Below are positions 47,166 through 54,971 of a stretch of DNA of 64,000 bases, one piece after another (within the stretch, counting starts at the first letter, position 1; each line of letters begins with the position of its first letter). Location: assembly GCA_015066785.1 (NCBI GenBank), contig SVNT01000005.1, positions 124,001 to 188,000 on the forward strand, written 5' to 3'. Both the position numbers and the translations under genes were made by a program. Source of the DNA: Ruminococcus sp. GTDB taxonomy: Bacteria; Bacillota; Clostridia; Oscillospirales; Ruminococcaceae. The notes under the pieces were generated by a model, which saw nothing but the letters and a program-made list of their open reading frames with translations, did not search any database and had not been told where the DNA came from.

Positions 47166-47174
47166 GGCTCGCCG

Positions 47175-47393
47175 CCCTCGCCATTCAAATCTTATAAAAA
47201 GAAAAGAGATACCATAAGAATGGTATCTCTTTTTTGGCGGAAAGAGAGGGATTTGTTCTCGCCTGCGGGCTCGGTCAGGCTCGGCTCTGACAGTCCACCG
47301 GACTGTCATTCACTCCCTCGCCATTCAAATCCTATAAATATAAAAGAGATATCCTTTCGGATATCTCTTTTTTGGCGGAAAGAGAGGGATTTG
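47175..47393. repeat. Duplicated tRNA-Ser 3' end plus terminator
   Basis: Two copies (47175-47255 and 47315-47393) share CCCTCGCCATTCAAATC, a hairpin, and TTTTTTGGCGGAAAGAGAGG followed by GATTTG. The right copy overlaps the real tRNA-Ser 3' end. The hairpin stems differ in sequence (AGAGATACCAT vs AAGAGATATCC) but both pair perfectly. 60 bases with GACAGTCC-ACC-GGACTGTC separate the copies. This may be an old attachment site or a local duplication. Confidence 0.9.
47342..47371 (-). terminator. Terminator of tRNA-Ser(GGA)
   Basis: AAAAGAGATATCC and GGATATCTCTTTT form a perfect 13-bp stem with a TTTC loop (plus strand); on the minus strand it follows the tRNA directly. Confidence 0.85.
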
Positions 47394-47463
47394 AACCCTC
47401 GGTGAGCTATTAACCCACACACGAGTTCCAGTCGTGCGCTTTCGACCACTCAGCCATCTTTCC
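47373..47463 (-). tRNA. tRNA-Ser (anticodon GGA)
   Basis: Acceptor GGAAAGA pairs with TCTTTCC; discriminator G, encoded CCA. T-loop GTTCAAATC. Anticodon stem CACGA/TCGTG encloses CTGGAAC with anticodon GGA. A long variable arm (class II). Confidence 0.97.
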
Positions 47464-47469
47464 ATATTC

Positions 47470-47525
47470 AAGGCGGTGAATTAACACCGCCTTATTATTA
47501 TAGCAGATATTTCGTTTAAATGCAA
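47470..47525 (-). promoter_or_regulatory. Promoter and leader hairpin of tRNA-Ser
   Basis: On the minus strand TTGCAT (47520-47525), 17-bp spacer, TATAAT (47497-47502). The leader then holds a nine-base perfect stem AAGGCGGTG/CACCGCCTT (47470-47493) just before the tRNA. Confidence 0.75.
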
Positions 47526-47536
47526 GAACTTTTTTG

Positions 47537-49252
47537 TTATATCAGCGGAGTAGTGTCTACGCCCGTGTTGTCGTTGTCGCAGACATAAACTATCAGGATT
47601 TCTCCCGCCTCGACGTCGATAAGCTCGTCGACATTCTTGCTGGTCTGGATTACAATTCCCGACATATAGCCTGTATCGACCTTGCGCTCAATTTCGTATT
47701 TTATTCCTGCGGAGTCGAGAAGTGCAAGGTATTCCTTTTCCTGCTTGCCGAAATAATCAGGAACGGCAACCTTTGAAGGTCCGAGGCTTACCTTGAGGGT
47801 AATCGAAATTCCTGCGGAAACGAATTCGCCTTCGTCTATGCTCTGCTCAAAGATTGTGTCCTTGGCATAGTCGTCGTTGTATTCGTATGTCGGTATGAAT
47901 ATGAGCCAGTCCTTGTAGGTTTTTGAATTCTGGATAAGCTCGAAGTTCTTGTCTACAAAATTCGGAACGAGATATGTCGGCTCAACACTCGGTGGAACGG
48001 TAATCGTTGTCGTTTCAACGGGTGTTGTTTCAACTGTGGTGTATTCTGTGGAAACGGTTGTTTCAGCAGCCTCTTCACCCTCAATCACGTTGAGAATAAC
48101 AGAGGACAAGATGAGAAGAATACTGATTGTAACAACAAATACAATGACGGGTATTCTTATCTGATTTATATTTGACTTTTTCTTCTTTTTCTTTTTCTTC
48201 TTCGGTGCAGACGGTCTCTGGTTGGGTCTGTTGCTTCCGAAGTCAAGCTGACGGGGGATTGTTCCCGTGTGTGACCTTCCGATTTCGTCGAGGTAGTCGG
48301 GCTGTTCGAACAGCTTTGTCACAAGCTCGGTCACGGTCTGTATTCTCATATCGCCCGAAAGTGTAAGTCCGTGCATTATCACCTTCGATACATTTGCGGG
48401 GATATTCGGGTTTATAGATGACGGCTCGCAGAGGTTGTCATTTCCTATTCTGCTTACAGCCTCTGTCGGCATACAGCCTGTAAGTATACGGTAGAGAAGT
48501 GCGCATATTGCGTATACGTCAGTCCAGGTTCCCTGCCAGTTGCTTGATGAATACTGCTCGGGAGCGGCATAGCCTGCGTATAATTCGGGGGCAAGCTCGG
48601 TATTTGCCGTTCTTGCGGCTGTTACGGAAAATCCCGAAATCTTCAGTCCGCCGTTGTCGGTAATCCAGATTGTTTCGGGAGAAATTCCACGATGGACAAT
48701 TCCTGCGTTGTGAATAAGGCTGAAGGTCGTGAAAATCGGCGGGAACATCTTTTTTACGTCTTCCCACGAAAGCTCTCCCGCATTATCCTGAAGGTATTCC
48801 TTGAGAGTAACACCCTTGATTGCGTCGAATGTGACATAGGTTGTGTTGTTTTCACAGAATATATCGAGTGCGGGGTTTATATGGTTGAGCGTTCTCATCT
48901 TCGAGAGCGTCTTGTTAAGCTCAGTAAACTCAGACATAAATGTCTTGTAGGGAGCAAGGTTGTTCTGGTTTACGGTAATCATTGTCGAATTCTTCACTCT
49001 CGAGCAGAGGGAATCGGGCATATATTCCTTAATCCAGATTTTGCGGTCGATTACAGCGTCGTATGCGATGTATACCGCACTTTCGCCGTTGTATCGGAGG
49101 AGCTTGCCGACAATGTAACGCTCGTCAAGAACCGTTCCCGGTGCGAGATAAGCAGGGAGGTATGGTGCGTCGTTTGAATAACCGCAACGCTCACACGGGC
49201 CGTCGTGTTCCTTTTTCTCCATACAGCCGAGGCAAAGCGTGATGTCGTCCAT
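47537..49252 (-). CDS. Zinc-ribbon PASTA protein with a predicted pseudokinase domain
   Basis: 571 residues: a zinc ribbon (C7, C10, C20, C23), a Ser/Thr kinase-like domain (about 43-315), nine lysines (351-359), one membrane helix (about 367-390), a Thr-rich linker, and two PASTA domains (about 427-560). The ATP-binding lysine is kept (IWIKEY, K75) but HRD is HRG (187-189), the catalytic Asn is gone (SPETIW), and DFG is SGF (206-208). So it is probably inactive and signals by binding; PASTA domains sense peptidoglycan. I start at ATG 49252; a GTG at 49264 abuts AAAGGAGA. Confidence 0.85.
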   Translation of the reverse strand: MDDITLCLGCMEKKEHDGPCERCGYSNDAPYLPAYLAPGTVLDERYIVGKLLRYNGESAVYIAYDAVIDRKIWIKEYMPDSLCSRVKNSTMITVNQNNLAPYKTFMSEFTELNKTLSKMRTLNHINPALDIFCENNTTYVTFDAIKGVTLKEYLQDNAGELSWEDVKKMFPPIFTTFSLIHNAGIVHRGISPETIWITDNGGLKISGFSVTAARTANTELAPELYAGYAAPEQYSSSNWQGTWTDVYAICALLYRILTGCMPTEAVSRIGNDNLCEPSSINPNIPANVSKVIMHGLTLSGDMRIQTVTELVTKLFEQPDYLDEIGRSHTGTIPRQLDFGSNRPNQRPSAPKKKKKKKKKSNINQIRIPVIVFVVTISILLILSSVILNVIEGEEAAETTVSTEYTTVETTPVETTTITVPPSVEPTYLVPNFVDKNFELIQNSKTYKDWLIFIPTYEYNDDYAKDTIFEQSIDEGEFVSAGISITLKVSLGPSKVAVPDYFGKQEKEYLALLDSAGIKYEIERKVDTGYMSGIVIQTSKNVDELIDVEAGEILIVYVCDNDNTGVDTTPLI

Positions 49253-49321
49253 ATCCTGTGGCACTCTCCTTTCGTTACAAATAAATAAAATGGGCGCAGA
49301 AGACCCTATAATCCACTTAAA

Positions 49322-49350
49322 ATGATAACAATAATAAGTACTGTTGTCAA
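49322..49350 (-). promoter_or_regulatory. Promoter of the PASTA pseudokinase
   Basis: On the minus strand TTGACA, 17-bp spacer, TATCAT. The 350 bases between this gene and the sugar kinase hold this promoter and the divergent one; I see nothing else there. Confidence 0.68.
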
Positions 49351-49536
49351 CCGATTTTTCCCGATTGTATGCAGTTTGTAGGATTTTGTAACCCTTTTGT
49401 AAGCGTTGGTGTCACAAAATACAAATTATCTTTTTTATAAGAAAAAATATCGTTTATTTTGACATATCGGGATTAATATTTTCTTAATCAAATCTGTCAG
49501 CAAAACAAAAAAATACAGATTTTTTGCCTTTTGATA

Positions 49537-49565
49537 TTGAAATGTAAGTGCTTACATGATATACT
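49537..49565 (+). promoter_or_regulatory. Promoter with operator palindrome in its spacer
   Basis: TTGAAA (49537) and TATACT (49560) are 17 bp apart, and the palindrome TGTAAGTGCTTACA (49543-49556) fills the spacer. A repressor there would block RNA polymerase. The same 14 bases lie in the lacI-uxaC promoter. Confidence 0.82.
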
Positions 49566-49602
49566 GTAATTAATCGGTTATCATAAGGAAAGGGGTATTT
49601 TT

Positions 49603-50625
49603 ATGGAAAAGGAATTTGACCTTCTCGCTTTGGGTGAGCTGCTGCTCCGTCTGTCGCCTCCCAACAACGAGAGAATTGTCAACGGCGAGGTTTTTCACAA
49701 GCAGGTAGGAGGGGCAGAGCTTAATGTCGTGTCGGGTGCGGCACTCCTCGGGCTTCGCACGGGAATTATATCAAAGCTCCCGAATAACGACCTCGGTAAG
49801 TTCGTCAAGAACAGAATACGCTTTGTGGGAGTGAGTGACGACTATCTCCGCTATGACGACGCAAAGAATTCACGCCTCGGAATATACTACTACGAAAACG
49901 GCGCACATCCGAGAAAACCCGGAATAGTGTACGACAGACTCTACACCTCTGTCAACACGATAAGCCTTGACGATTTTGACGACAGCCTCTACAAATCGGC
50001 AAGATGCTTTCATACAACGGGGATAACCCTCGCACTCGGAGAAGCAACGAGAAACACCGCCATTGAAATGATAAAGCGTTTCAAGGAAAATGGCGCACTT
50101 ATATCCTTTGATGTAAACTTCCGCCTCAATCTGTGGAGCGGGGAGGAGGCAAGGGCGTGCATCGAGAAGATACTTCCCTATGTCGATATTTTCTTCTGCT
50201 CGGAGGATACGGCACGACTTACTTTCGGAAAAACGGGAGATGTCAAGGAGATTATGCGCAGTTTCTGCAAGGACTATCCCATATCCATCATTGCGTCAAC
50301 GCAGAGAATTGTTCACAGTCCGAAGATACACACCTTCGGCTCGGTGATATACAATGCGGACAAGGACGAATTCTACGAGGAAGAGCCTTACCGCAATATC
50401 GAAGTTGTCGACAGAATAGGAAGTGGCGACGCATATATTTCGGGTGTGCTTTATGGCCTGCTTTCGAGCGATAATGACTGTGCAAGGGCGTTGGCTTACG
50501 GTAACGCAACAGGTTCGGTCAAGAATACCATTATGGGCGACCTGCCGTCCTCTGATCTCAGGGAAATTGACAGAATTATAAGCGAGCACAACCAGACAGG
50601 CCCGCAGAGTGAAATGAACAGATAA
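49603..50625 (+). CDS. PfkB-family sugar kinase, KDG kinase-like
   Basis: 340 residues. VGGAELNVVSGAALLGL is the N-terminal PfkB motif and DRIGSGDAYISGVLYG the C-terminal one with the catalytic aspartate. SFDVNFRLNLW is typical of 2-keto-3-deoxygluconate kinases. It is a second KDG-kinase-like gene besides kdgK at 58916, with its own operator, so it belongs to the uronate regulon. Whether it uses KDG or another acid sugar is open. Confidence 0.82.
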   Translation: MEKEFDLLALGELLLRLSPPNNERIVNGEVFHKQVGGAELNVVSGAALLGLRTGIISKLPNNDLGKFVKNRIRFVGVSDDYLRYDDAKNSRLGIYYYENGAHPRKPGIVYDRLYTSVNTISLDDFDDSLYKSARCFHTTGITLALGEATRNTAIEMIKRFKENGALISFDVNFRLNLWSGEEARACIEKILPYVDIFFCSEDTARLTFGKTGDVKEIMRSFCKDYPISIIASTQRIVHSPKIHTFGSVIYNADKDEFYEEEPYRNIEVVDRIGSGDAYISGVLYGLLSSDNDCARALAYGNATGSVKNTIMGDLPSSDLREIDRIISEHNQTGPQSEMNR

Positions 50626-50667
50626 AAAAATTCCGCAGAGAAATCAGCTCTCTGCGGAATTTTTTAT
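50624..50667. terminator. Bidirectional terminator
   Basis: AAAAAATTCCGCAGAGA pairs with TCTCTGCGGAATTTTTT around seven bases; serves the kinase gene and the convergent MATE gene. Confidence 0.88.
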
Positions 50668-52041
50668 ATATTTTTTCTTTATTCTCTGTACCACGAAAAT
50701 CGAGGTTATGACTGCCATTACTCCGACAGAAATATTGCTTACCATCATAACGATACCTGCACTTTCACTTCCGTAATCGGTGAAATTCTGCAGGTACCAC
50801 AGCACAGGTATACGGAATACAAACAGTCTTGCGGCGTTGAGCACAAGCGTCAGCTTTGTGTATCCGTAGCCGTACAGAAGCGCCATTACCGCAGCGTTCA
50901 TTCCGAGGGTGACAACGCCCATGAGTTCGTACCTTGTCACATCTTTTATCATTTCGTGAAAGACAGGGTCGCCGCTTGAGAAGAAACTGCTGATGAAGTC
51001 CAGAAAGATGAGTATAACGGCACTCAGCACAAGCCCTATTGCCGTATTTATGATGAATGTTTTTCTGAATGCGTCGAGCGCACGCCCATGCTCACCTGCG
51101 CCGACATTCTGGCTGATGATTGACGAGCCGCCGTCCTGAAAGCCGTTCTGCAGGGCGGTTGATGTTCCGCTGATGTTGTTCGATACTCCGAGTGCGCCGA
51201 CGGTAAGGTCACCGTAGTGCGTACACATCGAATTGACAATCAGCTTTCCGTATGCAAAAGCCGCACGCTCAATCATCGCAGGGTAGGAGGTTTTGAGTAC
51301 GGGGAGAAAAACTTCCTTTTTAAAGCTGACGGCAGAAAAGGAGAACCCGAAAAGGTTGTCCTTTATCCGCATATTGCGTACTGCAATTGCAAAGAATACG
51401 AGCTGGGATATCAGCGTTGCCATTGCAATCATCACGACATCACCGCTGAGTGCATAGACGAAAATCGCCGTAAGCACCAGCTTTATCGTGAGGAAAAGGA
51501 TGTTCAGTTTCAGTATCAGGCGTGAATTCCCCCGTGCACGCTCAATCGCTATGTAGACGGAGGTGAAGAAGTTGAGGACTATCGACGCTACTTCAACTGC
51601 GAAGTATTTTGAGCCTATCGCAATCATCGTTTCGGGAGTGCCGGACATACGCAGAAAGCTCTCGTTGAACGGGATAATCAGCATAACAAGTGCGCTGACA
51701 ATGGCACACATAACATAAACCGTGCTGACACGACGCTTTACCAGCGTGTAGTCGCCTGCACCGTACGCCTCGCTGATTTTCATTCCCGCACCGATGGAAA
51801 GCCCGTTGCCGATGGACTGTATGAGGAAACTTATCTGCGAGATGAAAGCTATCGACGAAACGGCGTCGCTGCTTATATGTGCCGCCATAAGCGTATCGAA
51901 AATCTTGAATATGTGCATAAGCCCCTGATACGCCATAAGTGGCAGGGAAATACGCAGTATTACACGCCACATATTATCGGAGAGGACGAATTCACGGAAT
52001 TTCTTATCGGAATTCGACAGGTTTGCCTTCAGTTCAGACAT
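50644..52041 (-). CDS. MATE family efflux transporter (second copy)
   Basis: 465 residues with 12 predicted helices. MWRVILRISLPLMAYQGLMH and GNGLSIGAGMKISEAYGAGD fit the MATE fold. It is only distantly similar to the other MATE gene in the window. It lies downstream of uxaC but a terminator separates them; AGGAAAG precedes the ATG. Its last codons run through the shared terminator. Role in uronate use unknown. Confidence 0.88.
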   Translation of the reverse strand: MSELKANLSNSDKKFREFVLSDNMWRVILRISLPLMAYQGLMHIFKIFDTLMAAHISSDAVSSIAFISQISFLIQSIGNGLSIGAGMKISEAYGAGDYTLVKRRVSTVYVMCAIVSALVMLIIPFNESFLRMSGTPETMIAIGSKYFAVEVASIVLNFFTSVYIAIERARGNSRLILKLNILFLTIKLVLTAIFVYALSGDVVMIAMATLISQLVFFAIAVRNMRIKDNLFGFSFSAVSFKKEVFLPVLKTSYPAMIERAAFAYGKLIVNSMCTHYGDLTVGALGVSNNISGTSTALQNGFQDGGSSIISQNVGAGEHGRALDAFRKTFIINTAIGLVLSAVILIFLDFISSFFSSGDPVFHEMIKDVTRYELMGVVTLGMNAAVMALLYGYGYTKLTLVLNAARLFVFRIPVLWYLQNFTDYGSESAGIVMMVSNISVGVMAVITSIFVVQRIKKKYIKNSAES

Positions 52042-52060
52042 AACTTTCCTTTCTTAACGC

Positions 52061-52103
52061 AAAAACCGGCAATCAGGCACTATGGCTGAATTGACCGGTT
52101 TTC
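52061..52103 (-). terminator. Terminator after uxaC
   Basis: AAAACCGG arms and an inner TCAG/CTGA pair form a long hairpin; on the minus strand it is followed by TTTTTG. Confidence 0.75.
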
Positions 52104-52139
52104 TTGTTGGAAGAATTTTTGGAGTGTGTATTTCAGATA

Positions 52140-53540
52140 TTAGAAATTAAAGTAATTCTTTGCGTTGTTGTAGGAAATATCGCTTACAATTCCGCCGAGA
52201 GTCTTCATATCCGCGGGGTATTCGCCGTTTTCAACAAGCTCTCCGAAAAGATTACAGAGAATACGCCTGAAGTATTCGTGGCGGGGATATGAGAGGAAGC
52301 TTCTCGAGTCGGTGAGCATTCCCACAAAGCCTGCGAGGTAGCCGAGGTTTCCGAGGGAGATGAGCTGGTCGTTCATTCCCGTCTTGTTGTCGTTGAACCA
52401 CCACGCTGAGCCGTGCTGGATTTTTCCTACTGCCTCTGTGCCCTGGAAACAGCCGAGAATGGTATCTATCGCCTGATTGTCATTGGGGTTGAGGCTGTAT
52501 ATGATTGTTTTCGGGAGTACCGAATTGATTTCAAGTGCATTGAGGAAGTCTGCCATTTCCGACGAGGGAGCGTAGTTGTTGATACAGTCGTAGCCTGTGT
52601 CGGGGCCGAGCTTTTCGTATCTCGGTGTGTTGTTGTCACGCTTTGCGCCGTAGTGGAGCTGCATTACCCAGCCGAGTCTGTGATATTCCCTGCCGCAGAA
52701 CAGCATGAACATTGTCTTGTACTGCTTGATTTCGAGAGCTGTGAGTTCCTCTCCGCCTTTCTTCTTGGAGAAAATACGTTCTATTTCGCTTTCCGTTGCG
52801 GGAGCGTAGTATACATATTCGAGAGCGTGGTCGGAAACGCAGCACTTCATATCGTTGAAGAATGCCATTCTGTTGACGAGTGCTTTCTTGAGGTCGGCAA
52901 ATGTATTGATTTCAACGCCGCTTACTTCCGAGAGCTTTGAGATATAGTCGAGGAAGTCGGGCTTTTCGATGTTCATTGCCTTGTCGGGACGCCATGCAGG
53001 GTAAACCTTTGTTTCAAAGCCGGTGTCTTCTGCAAGGAGCTTGTGCCATTCGAGAGTGTCAACGGGGTCATCTGTCGTGCAGATTATATCTACATTTGAC
53101 TTTCTGATGAGGTTACGCACGCTCATATCGGGGGAAGCGAGTTTTTCGTTGCAGAGAGTCCATACTTCTTCTGCTGTGTCAGCGTTGAGAACGCCGTGGT
53201 AGTCGAAAAATCTCTGGAGTTCAAGGTGACTCCAGTGGAAGAGCGGGTTGCCGATTGCTTTTCCGAGAACTTCTGCCCATTTGAAGAATTTTTCCTTGTC
53301 GGAAGCGTCGCCTGTGATATATTTTTCGTCAACACCAGCGGAACGCATAAGACGCCATTTGTAGTGGTCGCCTCCGAGCCATACCTGTGTGATGTTTTCG
53401 AATTTTCTGTCTTCTGCTATTTCTCTGGGGTTTATGTGACAGTGGTAGTCGATAATCGGCATTGTGTCAGCATAGTTGTGAAAAAGCTCTACTGCTGTCG
53501 GTGTGGAGAGGAGGAAATCCTTGTCCATAAACGGTTTCAT
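52140..53540 (-). CDS. uxaC: Uronate (glucuronate/galacturonate) isomerase
   Basis: 466 residues. Isomerises D-galacturonate to D-tagaturonate and D-glucuronate to D-fructuronate, the first step of both pathways. DYHCHINPREIA is the metal-binding start of the amidohydrolase-like barrel; GWVMQLHYGAKRDNN and LTDSRSFLSYPRHEYFRRI are family signatures. GAGGTAAG precedes the ATG, 11 bases after the lacI stop; the two form an operon. Confidence 0.96.
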   Translation of the reverse strand: MKPFMDKDFLLSTPTAVELFHNYADTMPIIDYHCHINPREIAEDRKFENITQVWLGGDHYKWRLMRSAGVDEKYITGDASDKEKFFKWAEVLGKAIGNPLFHWSHLELQRFFDYHGVLNADTAEEVWTLCNEKLASPDMSVRNLIRKSNVDIICTTDDPVDTLEWHKLLAEDTGFETKVYPAWRPDKAMNIEKPDFLDYISKLSEVSGVEINTFADLKKALVNRMAFFNDMKCCVSDHALEYVYYAPATESEIERIFSKKKGGEELTALEIKQYKTMFMLFCGREYHRLGWVMQLHYGAKRDNNTPRYEKLGPDTGYDCINNYAPSSEMADFLNALEINSVLPKTIIYSLNPNDNQAIDTILGCFQGTEAVGKIQHGSAWWFNDNKTGMNDQLISLGNLGYLAGFVGMLTDSRSFLSYPRHEYFRRILCNLFGELVENGEYPADMKTLGGIVSDISYNNAKNYFNF

Positions 53541-53551
53541 TTTTTCTTACC

Positions 53552-54568
53552 TCACTTTATAAATTTTGTTGTTTCACGCTCGATAATCTCGGCGGAAAAA
53601 ATAGTCTTTTTCGGTACGGATTTGTCTTCCGCAAATACGCTCATAAGCGTTGATACGCAGTGCTGACAAAGGGACTCGAGCTTGTTGTCCACCGATGTAA
53701 GCTCGGGGTCGCAGCACTCGGAAATAACGAAGTTGTTGAAGCCTGCGACGAAAAGCTCGTCGGGCACGGAAATCCCTGCACTTTTTGCGTATTTGAGTGC
53801 GCTTATTGCAAGGACATCGTCAGACGCCACGATGCCTTCGGGCATATTTCCGTTCTTGACGATTTCGCCGAAAGCCTTTTCGGTTTCGTGTACGGACATA
53901 TTGTGCGATTCAATGAAACGAAGGCGGTTTTCCTTCACGGGAAGTCCGTTTGCCTTCATTGCGGCACGGAAGCCTTCGAGCTTTTTTGTTCCGCTGTAAG
54001 AAAGCGAATTATATAAATACAGTATGTCCTTTTTTCCGCTTTTGATGAAATTGTCGGTAACTTCATAAATTGCGGAATAGTCGTCGCATAATGTACAGTA
54101 TATATTAGGTGCGGTGATTTCACCGTTGACAATCATAATCGGAACGGTCTGCGCCGCTGTCCTTATGTATTCGTTTTTTTCTTCCGTTTCGACATAGTTC
54201 GAGCCGACGAGGATTACAGCGTCAACTCTCTTAGAGATAAGAAGACGGAGACAGTTTTCTTTTGTATCGTGGTCATAGCCTGTGCAGGAGAGGAGAGAGT
54301 CGTAGTTGTTTTTTCTCAGCCCCTGTTCTATATAGTATACCGCCTGTGCAAGATACGGGTCGGAGGAGTCTGCACACATTATACCGATGGTCTTCATTGT
54401 GTTGAGCCCCAGACCTCTTGCAAATACATTCGGGGTGTAGCCTGATTCTTCGATAGCGGCAAGAACTTTCGCACGGGTTTTTTCACTTACATTTGAGCTA
54501 CCGTTTATTACTCTGGAAACGGTTGCGATAGAAACTCCTGTCTTTTTGGAAATGTCATAGATATTCAT
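53552..54568 (-). CDS. LacI-family regulator of uronate catabolism
   Basis: 338 residues. The helix-turn-helix MNIYDISKKTGVSIATVSRV and hinge YTPNVFARGL are followed by a periplasmic-binding-like effector domain (about 60-338). It sits between uxaC and the uxaB operon, and palindromes TGTAAGTGCTTACA or near copies occur in their promoters, so it probably represses them until a uronate intermediate binds. Autoregulation is likely, since one operator lies in its own leader. ATG 54568 follows GGAGGCGAT. Confidence 0.92.
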   Translation of the reverse strand: MNIYDISKKTGVSIATVSRVINGSSNVSEKTRAKVLAAIEESGYTPNVFARGLGLNTMKTIGIMCADSSDPYLAQAVYYIEQGLRKNNYDSLLSCTGYDHDTKENCLRLLISKRVDAVILVGSNYVETEEKNEYIRTAAQTVPIMIVNGEITAPNIYCTLCDDYSAIYEVTDNFIKSGKKDILYLYNSLSYSGTKKLEGFRAAMKANGLPVKENRLRFIESHNMSVHETEKAFGEIVKNGNMPEGIVASDDVLAISALKYAKSAGISVPDELFVAGFNNFVISECCDPELTSVDNKLESLCQHCVSTLMSVFAEDKSVPKKTIFSAEIIERETTKFIK

Positions 54569-54602
54569 TTGAATTATCGCCTCCGAAATCCTCAAAATTG
54601 TT

Positions 54603-54616
54603 TGTAAGTGCTTACA
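54603..54616 (-). promoter_or_regulatory. Operator in the lacI-uxaC leader
   Basis: TGTAAGTGCTTACA, a perfect 14-bp palindrome identical to the one at 49543, about 10 bases past the predicted lacI transcription start. Confidence 0.82.
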
Positions 54617-54632
54617 GCACTATTCACTGTTT

Positions 54633-54661
54633 ATTATACAATGGCAATGTAACGAAATCAA
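54633..54661 (-). promoter_or_regulatory. Promoter of lacI-uxaC
   Basis: On the minus strand TTGATT, 17-bp spacer, TATAAT. Confidence 0.75.
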
Positions 54662-54740
54662 TAGGAATTTTCATAATTGTGCAAAATGTATAAAAAGTTA
54701 TGTACTAATTGTGTAAAGCTATAAAATAGCTCAAAACTTA

Positions 54741-54790
54741 TTGACATTTTTTGAACTCAAGGATATACTCATATATGTAAGCAATTACAT
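54741..54790 (+). promoter_or_regulatory. Promoter and operator of the uxaB-kduD operon
   Basis: TTGACA (54741), 17-bp spacer, TATACT (54764). TGTAAGCAATTACA (54776-54789) covers the expected start point. It differs from the other operators only in the centre. The leader is then about 195 bases long. Confidence 0.8.
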
Positions 54791-54833
54791 TTTCGAAAAG
54801 AAATTTTACAGTTCTTCATTCATATAACTCCTG

Positions 54834-54888
54834 ATGTACAAAATGCGCACTTATTAATACAAAAATAAATGCGCATTTTACTACATCA
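54834..54888 (+). other. Large hairpin in the uxaB leader
   Basis: AAAATGCGCA and TGCGCATTTT pair perfectly around 20 bases, extended outward by GATGTA/TACATC past a small internal loop. There is no T run, so it is not a usual terminator. Confidence 0.7.
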
Positions 54889-54892
54889 AAAA

Positions 54893-54906
54893 TGAAAGCG
54901 CTTACA
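54893..54906 (+). promoter_or_regulatory. cre-like site (CcpA) in the uxaB leader
   Basis: TGAAAGCGCTTACA agrees at every position with the CcpA cre consensus TGWAANCGNTNWCA. The other palindromes of the region lack the central CG. It probably gives catabolite repression by roadblock. Confidence 0.7.
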
Positions 54907-54971
54907 AATGGTTAAAATTAAACAAGCTACATATAATACATTTAAAATAAAATAGCAAAGAGGTAATAACG

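Noticed and set aside
46872-47405. 177-residue open frame after the sirtuin gene
   Set aside because: It runs through a terminator, the degenerate repeats and into tRNA-Ser on the opposite strand; no RBS.
54717-54731. AGCTAT-AAA-ATAGCT palindrome as an activator site of uxaB
   Set aside because: Short AT-rich palindrome upstream of -35; too weak to call in this AT-rich stretch.
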